Of a stretch of 64,000 nucleotides of DNA, positions 47,877 to 58,633 are shown in pieces. Made by a program: the position numbers and the translations under genes. The notes beneath the pieces were generated by a model. That model saw nothing but the letters and a program-made list of their open reading frames with translations. It did not search any database and was not told the origin of the DNA. Source of the stretch: Sambucus nigra (taxonomy: Eukaryota > Streptophyta > Magnoliopsida > Dipsacales > Adoxaceae); contig OX422207.1 in assembly GCA_949130495.1 (NCBI GenBank), positions 714,182,732 through 714,246,731 of the forward strand, in the 5' to 3' direction. The number at the start of each line of letters is the position of its first letter. The first letter of the stretch is position 1.

Positions 47877-48375
47877 GTACTCCGCCGCAAGGATGCCTGA
47901 TCTGACTTCCTATCCCGGTGTCTTTGGCGAGCCGTGATGCTTTGCGGGTATTACGGGACATTTTGAAATAGGGGCCGTCATCTTTGCACTCTAATTAAGA
48001 CAGGGTCTTTTTACTCGGGCGAGAGGCCCAAGCTTTTGTAATTGATTAATGTAATGTATTTTTCAAATTATTGAACTTGTTTATTATTGTTGTATGAGTC
48101 TGTGGTCGACAGCATATTCGGTCCCTTATTGTATATTTGTGGGTATGTAATATAACTTAATCTGGATTTCCACTTTTTTTTTTAAGTTGGGTTGTTTAAA
48201 TTCTTTTCTTTAACTTTAAAACCAAAATTTTTGCCAACCCGTTTTTCTGAAATAAGGAGTGGCTATCCCGTATACTTCTTATTTTGCGGTGATGTTCAGA
48301 ATGATTCCATCCATGATTCCGTTATTTGGGAGTATCGGGCTGGCCACCCCCTATTTCGGATGGCGGGTTGTCACA

Positions 48376-48890
48376 AGTTGCCCGTGTGCTTTAATATTCT
48401 CATCACTTTTTACACTATTGCATGTTATAATTGTTGTCCCATTCTATTTATCCCTTGTTTAGTTTAGGGGGTGTATAAGCTTTAATTGGGGGAGATAAGT
48501 TATGTTTTGATTCTTTAGCCTTTGTCTATTCCTGAACAAAAAGGGGGAGAAATGGCATCTAATCCTATTGTAATCTTATCTAAGTTTAGGAGATTTAACT
48601 TAGGGGGAGAGCTCTATCTTCTTAGGTGAATCATAGTTGATAAAGGATAATTAATTTTGGGGGAGTAATTATTTTAATTGTATTTAATATTCTTGATATT
48701 CCCTATGCATTTAATGTGTTTGCTTAAGTGTGCAGGAATTCTTCTATATATGAAAACTTTCTTCATCGGCAAAGATAGTGATCCTTGGGTCTTGAGTCAA
48801 GTTTGGGTGGGATGTTTGAGTCTAGTAGAGCTTGACGGCCCTTTAGGATTTTTCTTAGTTTTTATCCCGGAATAGCCAAAGGGGGAGATT
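48376..48890 (+). other. 3' non-coding end of G with six polypurine tracts
   Basis: GGGGG or GGGGGAG tracts occur at about 48468, 48488, 48543, 48603, 48659 and 48881; the last directly precedes the 3' LTR. Multiplied purine tracts are a described trait of Sireviruses. No coding frame is seen. Confidence 0.75.
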
Positions 48891-49669
48891 TATAAGGACA
48901 CAAATTTCCAATTGAGTCCTTTGTAGTTTTGGCTCAATTCCGGACAAAAATGTTTGAGTCATAGGATAGAGTTCTTGACCATCATTGAAGCCTATGACAT
49001 TCTAAAGTTGAAGACGTAGAGGCCAAGATATTAAAGCTTCATCAAATGTCGTGTGTATTGTGCCTCGTTTCTACGTCATCAACATGGTTCCATTGCTCCT
49101 AAGGTATGAATGAATTAAATATTTATATACGAGCTTGGAACAAGGTTTATTGGGTGTAATTTATAATTTTTCTAAACGACTTTGTTTTACTCAGAAAAAT
49201 ATTTTTTAGAACTTTCCATAAAAGTTTTGGGCTTAAAATTAATATTTCATTTTTTTGACTCGTCGTTCGATCCACACTCGAATCTCGTTCGAACGAGACT
49301 TCCATGTCGTTCGAACGAAATGCCAAGTCATTATAACGAGATTTCTGACGATATTCATTTTTTTCATTCTGGAACCTCATTAGTAAATTCGTTCGAATGA
49401 AAAATCGTTCGAACGAAAAAGTCGTTTGAACGAGTTTTGGCGGGAAAAAAAATTTTGGGCAGTTTTTGACGGTTTTCCCACTTTTCCCCACTATCTTTTT
49501 CCAGATTTGATAAGGTGAGGGAATCGACTTTTTCACAACTTTTCATCTCCTATAGAGAGTTTTAGAGAGCTTCAATTTACAAAGAAAAAGTTCATGCTTG
49601 AGTGTTTATCTTTCAAGAAAAATCTTTAAAACACTTGTGCTACACCCATTTGTTTAGTTTATCCAAGTT

Positions 49670-49702
<33 letters not shown>

Positions 49703-50087
49703 GTTGCTTGTAATTTCGGCACCGGTTTCTAACTCTACCATTGGAGGAGTGTTTGGGTTTACTTCTAAATCCCTCAAAGAAGAAGAAGTTTATTTTGGTT
49801 GCGGCCTTCTCACATGGTGAAAGGAACTATATGTGGTTGACGATTACTTCCTAGTTCCTCATTTGTGGATTCCAAGGTTCCGGTGGAGTCCGGGATTGTC
49901 AACTAAGCGTACGTCGGTACAAGAAGGAGCATCGGGGTTTGAAGGGAGCTGAGTCGAGTGTTGTAAGTCTTTTTTCTTGTACTTGTAAAATACCATACTT
50001 AGTGGACTTATGTCTAGAGCCGTCTGAGCTTGTTTCCCGTTTGTGGGTTTTCCTCGTACATCGCGGCATAATGGTTCATTGTTTATT
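48891..50087 (+). repeat. 3' LTR of G, truncated
   Basis: Matches the 5' LTR from its first bases (TATAAGGACAC; TG has become TA) to GGTTCATTGTTTATTT. The last roughly 410 bases of the LTR are absent and unrelated sequence follows. The palindrome island is at 49260-49436, including perfect TCTCGTTCGAACGAGA (49283-49298). A (TA)n run is at about 49674-49701. Confidence 0.85.
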
Positions 50088-50634
50088 TACAATTGGACAA
50101 CATCCAAATTAATAAAATGTAACATAATATTTTGATTACCTCGTTGAGAATCATGACCTCTGTTGATGCTTGGAGATGGGTAAAACAATCTAACCAACTC
50201 GATTGAAGTAGATTGAATACACCTATTATTGCCAGATGCCAAATTTTAGTGCTTCCGGTGGTGGTCCATACGTGCCCCCTACTTGGATATAAAACAAATA
50301 TAAATAATTGCAAAGGTAAATACTAGATAATTGCAAATGAAAATTTTTTAATCGAATAAATCACTCTGTAGATTGAAACCATAATTATGGATTTATAAGA
50401 AGATTTCGTGCATTACTTTTAAAAAAGATTTAGAAATTTATTAAACATAATATCAATATGAAAATATAGTATAGTATGAAAAAATAAAAATAAAATATAA
50501 GGAATGAAGTAGAAATCTTCCAAATTATTAGAATATAGTGCGACTTGAAATTAGTACATGTGCCACTAGTAGGAGTCAATTGCATTCTATGTACAAAAAT
50601 GCAAGAAACTTCTCCATCTCTAGTGGAAACCCTA
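50088..50634 (-). other. Unassigned stretch with a possible exon fragment
   Basis: Unrelated to the surrounding LTRs. On the minus strand the frame 50083-50313 includes STKIWHLAIIGVFNLLQSSW and HLQASTEVMILNE followed by a GAG|GTAATC donor-like site (about 50141). This could be a captured host exon or chance. I do not recognise the peptide. The right half is plain AT-rich sequence. Confidence 0.3.
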
Positions 50635-51316
50635 TGTAATACCCCATGTTTTTATGATTTAAATAATTATAGGATTAATTATTATTGTGGGATTAATTGA
50701 ATTAAAATGTGAGAATTTAATCGTTAATTAATTCAGATTTAAAATAAATATTGACTAACGTGTCAAGGGTTAATACTTATGGATTAAATATTATTGTGCA
50801 TCATGTAATATGGAACTATACACTTCGATAAATTGTCAAGAATAAGAAATACGACAGTTTAGTAAATTAAGTCAGACGCGCGTGTGAGTTGTGTCAGGAC
50901 TAATTTAATGGAATAAAAAAATTATTATTTTTGGTAACTCGTGTGGTCATTTAGAGTGTGTCGTTGAGTCTGGAAGGGTCGAGATAGTCAGAATAGTATA
51001 CCCGGATATTTAGTTTGGGTCCCGGGGTAATTTTAGGCCTAACCGGCGTCCCGAGAGGGCATTATGGTAAATTATATTTTTGGGTTTAATTAATGAACGA
51101 AAATTGGGAGTTAGCTTATCATCCACGAGATGTCCATTAGGGTTGAGAGATACAAAAAGCAAAGAACGACCATAGAGCTTGTGAGGGAGAACCAATTTCG
51201 AAGAAGGAATGCCAAATTAACACTACCTTGCACAACCATCACCACCATCGTGTAGATCGGAACGAGAGGAACGCGCTCATACCAACGACATCAAGAAATC
51301 AGACGACTAATTCGAG

Positions 51317-52531
51317 GTAAGTTTTTATTACTTGCTTTTCTTTAGCAATAACCATATTCATGTTAGTATAGGGATGTTCTAATATGTATTATTTATAAAA
51401 AGTGATGAAAAATTGGAGACTTAGGATGTATAATTCGAATCTGAGATTAATTAGATTGAACCCTTCATGTATGTAAGATAGAAATTATGTTTTGATGAAC
51501 TTATGTGAAGAACAAATCTGGAAATCATGTGTTCTTGAAAAATAATTTGAAGAACTAGGAGTTTAGTAATTAATTTGGGGATTTCATATTTCTTTGATGA
51601 TTAGTAATGATTTAATGATTAAAAGATGTTAGAATCCATGTATAACTTGTAAGATTCAATTTGGGATTCATTGGTTAAAGTTTGGGATGATAATTTGAGG
51701 TTTTAGGGTTAAAATTGGTTGAAAAATGTTGAAATTCTATGTAGAACACAAAACAGTAGGTCTCACACGAAGTCGCGCAAAGTCGTTCAAGCGAGATGGC
51801 ATCTCGTGCGAAGTCGTTCAAGCGACATGTGGCAGTCGTTCAAATGACATTGCCATTTCGTTCGACCGACAGGGTGAATTTCTGGGAAATCTTCTTAGGG
51901 GCAGTTATGAAATTTTCCAGTCTATTCGAGTGAGAGAAATTGTCAGTTAATAGATTCAAAACGAGACAAGTCTACGAATAAGTATGTGAATTTTATACTT
52001 TAATTAATCCATAAAGGAGAGTTAATTTGGAAGTTACTAAAGAGTTGTGGTGATTTAGTAATACTGTAAGATACGTAATACTGATAATGAAATACGTATG
52101 GTAAGTATACAAAATGGGTGGGAGAATACCTATAAATACTAATAGGATGTGTGGATACCTATTACATGCTTAATATTATGTGTATGACATACCTAGCTGC
52201 TTGCTATCGCGAGGAGTTGTGTAGAGATAGTCTAATCCTGGGTGACCTTCGGGGGGATATTTGACTTGTATCTCAGAACATAGGACTGTGAAGACTTATT
52301 TGTGAGTTGATAAGTCAGCTGACTATGGGAGCGTAGGTATGTGTGTGACCCATAGGTATGTGGACTATGTTCGCCGCCACTATGTGTGTTTTGTGTATAT
52401 GGTTCATGGGAGACTTCCGAACTGATAGTCCTTATTTGAGTACGAGATGTACCGGGACATGATAGCATAGTATGCAATGAACTATAGGTTTAGCCTTGGG
52501 GTGTTGTATTAGTATATGTATATAATAGTGG

Positions 52532-52574
<43 letters not shown>

Positions 52575-53009
52575 ACTTGTGTCATTCCTACTGTGAGATA
52601 ATTTTAGGTTATTGGGATAGTAACATCTTAAGGGACGTAAGCTGTGAATACTTAACTTAGTCTGACAACACTTAACCGAATTAATAAATGATGATATTAA
52701 TAAAGTGAAAAACTGGGGATTTCGGGTTGCTACCACGAGGTATAACTAGGAGTATAAGTCTTTATCGAGTTAGAAGTGTTCCGGATGACTAGGTGAAAAT
52801 AGATGTACGTTAGGCGTGCACAATAGACGAGAGGTAATAATCTCATGTGAGAGCTCGAACTAACATGCATTTGATACTTTCTTTATTGCAAATTTTAAAT
52901 ACTTGCTAAAATAAATATTTTTACACATCGGGCCCTGACCCGTTTCTTGCATCTCTTTTCTCTTTTGCTATATATATATATATATGTGTGTATTATATCA
53001 AGTGCTCAG
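51317..53009 (+). other. Putative LTR-embedded intron of I (GT-AG)
   Basis: It has a textbook GAG|GTAAGT donor. Branch-like CCCTGAC is followed by TTTCTTGCATCTCTTTTCTC. The acceptor TGCTCAG is 71 bases from the branch A, the distance being stretched by a (TA)n run. Length 1693. Confidence 0.5.
51765..51870. other. Decayed palindrome island in I
   Basis: Imperfect cores such as GTCGTTCAAGCGAC, GTCGTTCAAATGAC and TCGTTCGACCGA, related to the TCGTTCGAACGA of D, G and H. None is a perfect palindrome longer than about 8 bp. Confidence 0.6.
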
Positions 53010-53529
53010 CCACAGGGACACCAGCCTTAGAGTTTTGGATTGCTTGGCATGCTGCAGCTGTTGTCGAAGCTGTAGTTCTTCGCATTAGACGCCTCTATCA
53101 TTTCACTCCATTCTATATAGACTTTCTATTTATGTCATGTGTCGCCCATTCCTTAGACATTTTATCAGATATTGTGTTCAGTTTACTTTTCGTTCATTTT
53201 CATTTGGATTTATTGTTATTATGGTTCTTGGTTTAGAGTTTTGAACTGGAATGTTTTATCCAGTCTTAGTTATTTCAGCATGTGATTCTGATTTAGTATT
53301 TATATTAACTAGTTATGTGTGGATGGATTATATTTAAATTCGTGGATTAATAACTGAATGGTTTTTATTTAAAAAGGAAAATATTTTGTCACTAGCTTAA
53401 TTAATTATTAGATGGTTAATTGGGTTGTTAAATTTTCGACAGTGATGCTAAGAATGAACTAACCGAACATTCTGTTTTAAATTTTATAAAAGACTGATCA
53501 CCCGATATTTAATTGGGCGGGGTCTCACA

Positions 53530-54697
53530 CCCTCATCTATGAAAAATTGAAAAAACCCTAGGATAAGTTCTTTGATTTGGGGAGGATTTATTTTTTCACT
53601 AATTTCTCACCATCCTAATAACTAAACAACTGATAAATTTGACATAATTGAAAGACTATTTTCAATGTTTTGATTCATTTCCTTTTTTTCACTAATCTCC
53701 TTCGCAAATTTAACAAAGTTATAAAAAGTAACAATAAACAAAATAAGTGGTTACTATATTACTTGGAATATCAAAACATGATTAACAATCAATTACCAGA
53801 CTTGATAAATTTTACATAACTCAAAGTTCTATTTCCTTTGCTATTTTTCAATCATTTCTCACAAACCTAACTACCAAACAACTTACGAAATAAGCTATTA
53901 TATTATCCTGAATAAAATAATAGGATTCAATAATCAAAATAAAAAATATAAACGAAAATACAAAAATTTAACATAATTTAAACTCCTTATTTGCTTTCAC
54001 CGATAACAAACCACCAAGACCATCAAAACTGCGCGTTAATATAATGGCTTACTCCTTCAGTATCTGTCGGTAAACTCTCCATTCACGTCTCCATACATCT
54101 GGAGGCCATGGAAAAAAAAACTGGATCAATTCTAATTAATTCAAAACCCATCTGAATCACATACCAAAATTATTCCAAACCTAAATCTAAATACATATAT
54201 ACATGAACATTGATATCAAAACTAACACTAAAATTTAAAAAATATAATTACAACAAAATTTGAAGAAATCAACTCCACAATAATTACAGCTTATCCCTGC
54301 CTCCAAACATGTATAAACAACTGATTGTTTATCAATCATTCATCTAGGGATCTCAAGACAGGGACAAGGCATGTCAGGAGTCGTCTTGGGAGAAGGAGGA
54401 ACGGTGGTTATGGAGAAATAAGGAGGGAGGCAAAAATAGAAAGACTCTTGAATTTACAAAAGAGAGGGGCTATCAGTGATTTAAGAGAGAGATATTGAGG
54501 GGAATGGTGACAAAAGGGTTAACAATGTTTGGTTTGGAAAGGAAGGTACTAATTAAGGAAGCGTCATGAAAATGTGTCTCAATTGTAGATACATTTTGAA
54601 TCCACGTTGCAAAGAGAGACACCGTATATATATATATATATATATTACTGAGATACACATGTAATCACTGAGCTTAGAGACTCTATTTTTAAATATA
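53530..54697. other. AT-rich intergenic sequence
   Basis: No transposon ends or protein motifs are recognised. One possible terminal exon lies at 54049-54098 on the minus strand. (TA)n is at about 54624-54647. Confidence 0.4.
54049..54098 (-). other. Possible terminal exon of an unrecognised gene
   Basis: On the minus strand a T-tract and CCTCCAG acceptor-like site precede a 50-base stretch reading VWRREWRVYRQILKE and then TAA. The composition is unlike the surrounding AT-rich noise. No matching upstream exon was found. It is speculative. Confidence 0.2.
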
Positions 54698-56622
54698 TTA
54701 GCAACCCGGGTGATGCGCGAGCTGTTTAGAATTTCATAAACATACTCTAATTTACAAATTTAATTATTTTTATAAACTTAACAAATATACACTTTTTCAT
54801 AAAATTGCCAAACGTAATTATACTTTTAAAATATCTGCCACTAAAATATTAAAAAGAACCTAACAAAGTTGTATGAGTATTAAAAGAGTTAAATAAAATT
54901 CTTAACGTGTCATTTTGCATTGTAAGCTATTGACATTTGTTGGAGAAATATAAATGTGCCACAATAATGTTTGGTTGCTTGTTAAGACAAATAAAATTAT
55001 CTTTAACTTTTTTAATAATACAAATAAATATTAGCTGATTTATGAATAATGAATAAACAATAGTCATAATAAACAACAAATACCATACATTAAGAGACGC
55101 TAAACAATGAAAATCAAAACAATAAATACCATGCATTAACAAAACTTTTTGTCCTTTAAGTTGACAAGTGAAACACAAATACAATAAACAAAGAAATAAT
55201 ATTTTATAACAAAGGATTACGATAAGAAGTAGTGTAACTCCTATACAATCCAATTCAACAAACAATTGATGTGCACCATTGGAAATCTTATAGAAAATTT
55301 CAATCTACAACTCATATTCTCCGATACATATTGACGTTACAAATGAAATAGATTCATCAAACGGAAAAAAATATTTTTGTGACTTTTTGTTTTTATATAG
55401 GATCATTGTGCTTCGTAGAAAACCCCTGAGAATAATTTAGAAGACTAAAATTAACAGTATGAACTACATATATAATTTAAAAAATATAAACATCTCCTAA
55501 ATAAATATCAACAAAGCAAGTTAGTCTTATTGATGATGTTTAGTGCTACAACACTTGTAACTTGTTTTATAGTCATGATAATTGTTTTATCTCTAGAAGA
55601 AACATTGAATAAGAAGAAACTTCTATGAGAAAATACTTATTGTTCAATTACAATATTTACCTATCTTTTGTGATGTCAAATAAATATGTTATTTTTTATA
55701 ATTGAAAAAGGGAACATAATATGCAATAAATTTCAACTTCAAAATAGATTAATATACCATTACAATTCAAGTAGAAGATATCTAAACTAAATAAAATGGG
55801 ACACCCCCTCCCCCCCCCCCCCCCCCCCCGCCCCCCCACCCACACACATACCCACCACCACATTTTACATGCACTTTTTTTCCTTCATTGGTTTAGAGAA
55901 GATTAAGACTACAACAAAATCCCATCATATAAATCTTAGAGAGCTAAACCAATTCCACCTTTTCATTTACCCACTTTCTTGTGATATTGATTACATTCCT
56001 TCGAAAGGTTAAAGTTGTGAAGCACATTATCTGTTAATTTAAAAAAAAAACACCGAAATCATATAACTGATATAAACATCTTCCAATAAAATAACAAATA
56101 AACTATTTCAAAACATAAAAACCATAAGATAACCTATTAAACCTCTTGATTTAACAGAAGCCCTTGATTATTTATGATCCAAACTACTATTTTTTTGGTA
56201 AAGAAGGGGGTAGGTAGAGGGTAGAGCGATGAAGATAAAGAAATACTTTATCTGGTCTTTTAGTGAAAATGGATTTTAAGAATCTTTGGGTCTAGCTTTT
56301 TGATTGGAAAATATTAAAGAACATATATAAGTTACCATTTATAAAATAACATGAAGAAGAAATAGAGAAGCCATGAAAATAAATTAAAAATGGGTTGTTT
56401 AAGAATGTTGTGATTTACCTTTTTGATTGCCAAAATATTAGATAACAAAGAAAAGAAATAGAGAAGTTGAACAGTTAGCATTACAACGATTTGGGATTTT
56501 ATTTTTATTTCGAGTTTGAAGTCTCTAAAATGATGGCTTTGTAGTGATAGCATTCATTAGAGTCGACATGTGATGCCACGTGGCATAATAACATGAGGAG
56601 ACACAATATATATATATATAGT
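54698..56622 (-). mobile_element. Helitron-like non-autonomous segment
   Basis: On the minus strand the left edge reads CTCGCGCATCACCCGGGTTG followed by CTAA then T. This is the layout of a plant Helitron 3' end: a GC-rich short hairpin, then CTRR, inserted before T. The other edge (about 56560-56622) has ATGCCACGTGGCAT near a TATATATA run, as seen near many plant Helitron 5' ends, but a clean 5' TC is not visible. The interior is AT-rich without Rep/helicase coding. It contains a poly-C run at about 55804-55838. Confidence 0.38.
55804..55850 (+). repeat. Poly-C / CA-rich simple repeat
   Basis: About 30 C residues with single interruptions, then CCCACC and ACACACA. Confidence 0.9.
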
Positions 56623-57170
56623 CTCAAACTCATTTTCCCAAGTTTTTAATTTCCTAAAGAAAATACATGGTTCACATTGATAAATACGTCATATGTAATC
56701 TCATTTTCGCTTCTTTCCCCTTTTGAGTTGACAATTTTATTTAACAAAGTGATTCCATCTGGTCAATGTAAAAGTTTAAAATAATCCATCTATCTTAAGA
56801 ATGTAGTTTTATATATAAATATAAACTTAAAAGAAAGGTCTTTTCTTCCCTAATTTTAACCTCCAATTTTATTTATGCATCATATCAACTTCACCAACAT
56901 CACGTCATGTTAAACTATAAATCTTTATGGCATATACCAATTTCGAACAATAAATATTGAATCCTTTTAGCTTCTCACTTAAATCATAAATCAAATTTCC
57001 AAAAGTGTAGTTCGATCCATAAGACCATCTCCAAAGCATTGAAGCATTTTTTAGGGAGAATTTCACTAGGTCTATCTTGATTATGAAAAATAGTATAGTT
57101 TAAACTTATTGTGCTAGAACACGATTAACTAGTAGATCTATTTTTTGGATCGGGTAACTTGTGATAATTT

Positions 57171-57229
<59 letters not shown>

Positions 57230-57425
57230 ATAATAATAATAATATCCGGCTTCATGTGAAATGATCCATAGCCATGTGTAGAGTGAATGTTCACTTGAAT
57301 AATAAGCTGTAAGGACGCTCTATCGAATTCGTAATGAGTGGAGTTATGTATAATGACTGTTGTTTATGTGATTATGTTCTGAAAACCCTAGATGGGATAT
57401 ATCAAGGGAGTTCGGGTGTTACATT
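56623..57425. other. AT-rich sequence; possible end of a decayed LTR
   Basis: No coding. It contains the ATT microsatellite. The last bases CGGGTGTTACA (57415-57425) resemble the end of a chromovirus LTR and the end of J, but upstream similarity to J is weak. Confidence 0.3.
57172..57243 (+). repeat. (ATT)n microsatellite switching to (ATA)n
   Basis: About 56 bases of ATT units, then about 16 bases of the complementary ATA/AAT phase, making a long potential foldback. Confidence 0.92.
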
Positions 57426-58633
57426 GAGAATGAGTAAACCCTGAGGTATGGTAGCATTGGATTACGTGATTATCAAAGGCTTTTAAGGTAGAAAGTGTGC
57501 GATATTTGGATACCATTAGATTAAGGACTTATGATTAGACCTTATAGGGTACAAGTGATTGTATTCATTGTAGTGCCTCTCAAGATAGGTAGTTGTGTTT
57601 GGGGAAGTACTTTAGATGATATTATTAGGATAGTGATCGAGATACTTGTATCATTAACTTTCAATTACTAACTAATCTTGATAGAAGTTTATCAAAGGTT
57701 GTTATGCTTGAATTTTATTTTAAAACATCCCATGTATGGAGTGGAGGTTGGGAGATTATGTGATGTTGTGATGCTTAAAGCTAGTATGGATGTTAATAGT
57801 GGTCGAGCAAGTATCTACCTAATAATGCGTAGAGGTTTCATTGTTGGTATTTTGTATATGACTTAGCTTATTGTCTATTATTGACATGTATCGGAGTAAG
57901 GATCCTTACGATTAGTACACCTTGTAGTTAGTATATGTGTTAGGGTCACAAGTTATAATCTAATTAGACTTCATAATTCATAATTGTCTTACTTTATATT
58001 TGTGATCATTAAAGATGTTATCTAGAAGTTACGGTTTACGCATTTGGAGACTCATCTTGTATCTCGAGGATCACATATATTCAATATGATCAATTCTTAT
58101 CAATGTTGGGTTAAGTCGAAGACTTCTTGCAACCCAGGTTTGAACCCTCTTTCATTAACTAATATTTATAGGTTCTATTATGGAGACCAAGGATGTACTT
58201 AGTGATGCAACATTGTTAGCAGAGATTGTAGTTAAGGAGTTATGTCGTATTGTAATCTTTTGTTTCAATTTTGTAGTCGCGATAATTGTAATTATTTATT
58301 TAGTTATTAAGTTTATACCCACATAATTTGTAATTATTGGAGTTGTTCAGTCATTGTATTTCAGCACTATCTTATACATGTGGATATTTAGGTTTTTTTT
58401 ATTGTCGGAATATTTTCTTGGTATTAGTCTATCCATACTTTTATTTCACTCTTATTCCACACACTTAAAATATTATTAATTATTTGACTCTCTTTAATTG
58501 GAAATTTAAGAATAATCAACCTAAATAGGGAATTTACGAGGTGACACATTATGTTCGAAATCTTTCTTGTTTGATCTTGTCATGGTACAAACAATTTTTA
58601 ATGCCTACTAATTGAGAACATGGGATCAATATG
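57426..58633 (+). other. Non-coding, probably decayed interior of element J
   Basis: It lies between an LTR-end-like CGGGTGTTACA and the J LTR start. No gag or pol words were found in any frame. AACATGGGATCAATA before the LTR could be an eroded purine tract. Confidence 0.25.

Larger units (their letters stand above)
38473..48375 (+). mobile_element. Tekay chromovirus E (9.9 kb, TSD AGTTG), interior decayed
   Basis: LTRs 38473-41447 and 45384-48375, starting TGTAACAACC and ending GGTTGTCACA. The target duplication AGTTG is perfect (38468-38472 and 48376-48380). It has a primer site at 41450 and polypurine tract AAGGGGGGGAGTA (45371-45383). The 3.9-kb interior retains only scraps of RNase H and integrase. 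LTRs are about 97% alike by eye. The contrast between similar LTRs and a wrecked interior suggests it was non-autonomous when it moved. Confidence 0.9.
45384..48375 (+). repeat. 3' LTR of E (2992 bp)
   Basis: The partner of 38473-41447. It differs by substitutions and by microsatellite and short-repeat lengths, for example an extra CAAAGAGCA unit at about 47490 and a shorter (TA)n at about 47607-47632. The branch region here reads CGGGACCTGACCCA, so the flanking stem is broken but CTGAC is kept. Confidence 0.9.
23666..50087 (+). mobile_element. Sirevirus-type Ty1 element G, with D and E nested inside
   Basis: 5' LTR in two parts (23666-24761 and 35554-36067; about 1.6 kb in total), primer site, gag relic, non-coding interior, six purine tracts and a truncated 3' LTR (48891-50087). 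Tekay D lies in the 5' LTR and Tekay E in the interior. Sirevirus assignment rests on LTR style, the gag knuckle region and the multiplied polypurine tracts, a known feature of that group. No pol is visible. G inserted into the F LTR. Confidence 0.72.
50635..53529 (+). repeat. Solo Tekay-type LTR I (2895 bp)
   Basis: Starts TGTAATACCCCATG and ends GGGGTCTCACA. Flanks CCCTA (left) and CCCTC (right) are a near-perfect 5-bp target duplication. No primer site or polypurine tract adjoins it, so it is a solo LTR left by LTR-LTR recombination. It contains donor GAG|GTAAGT (51316/51317), a decayed palindrome island (51765-51870), (TA)n (52537-52571), CGGGCCCTGACCCG (52929-52942) and acceptor GTGCTCAG (53009). 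Confidence 0.85.

Noticed and set aside
54927..55265. 112-residue hydrophobic frame as a membrane protein gene
   Set aside because: It is in AT-rich sequence, with composition explained by T-rich codons, no recognisable domain and no start context.
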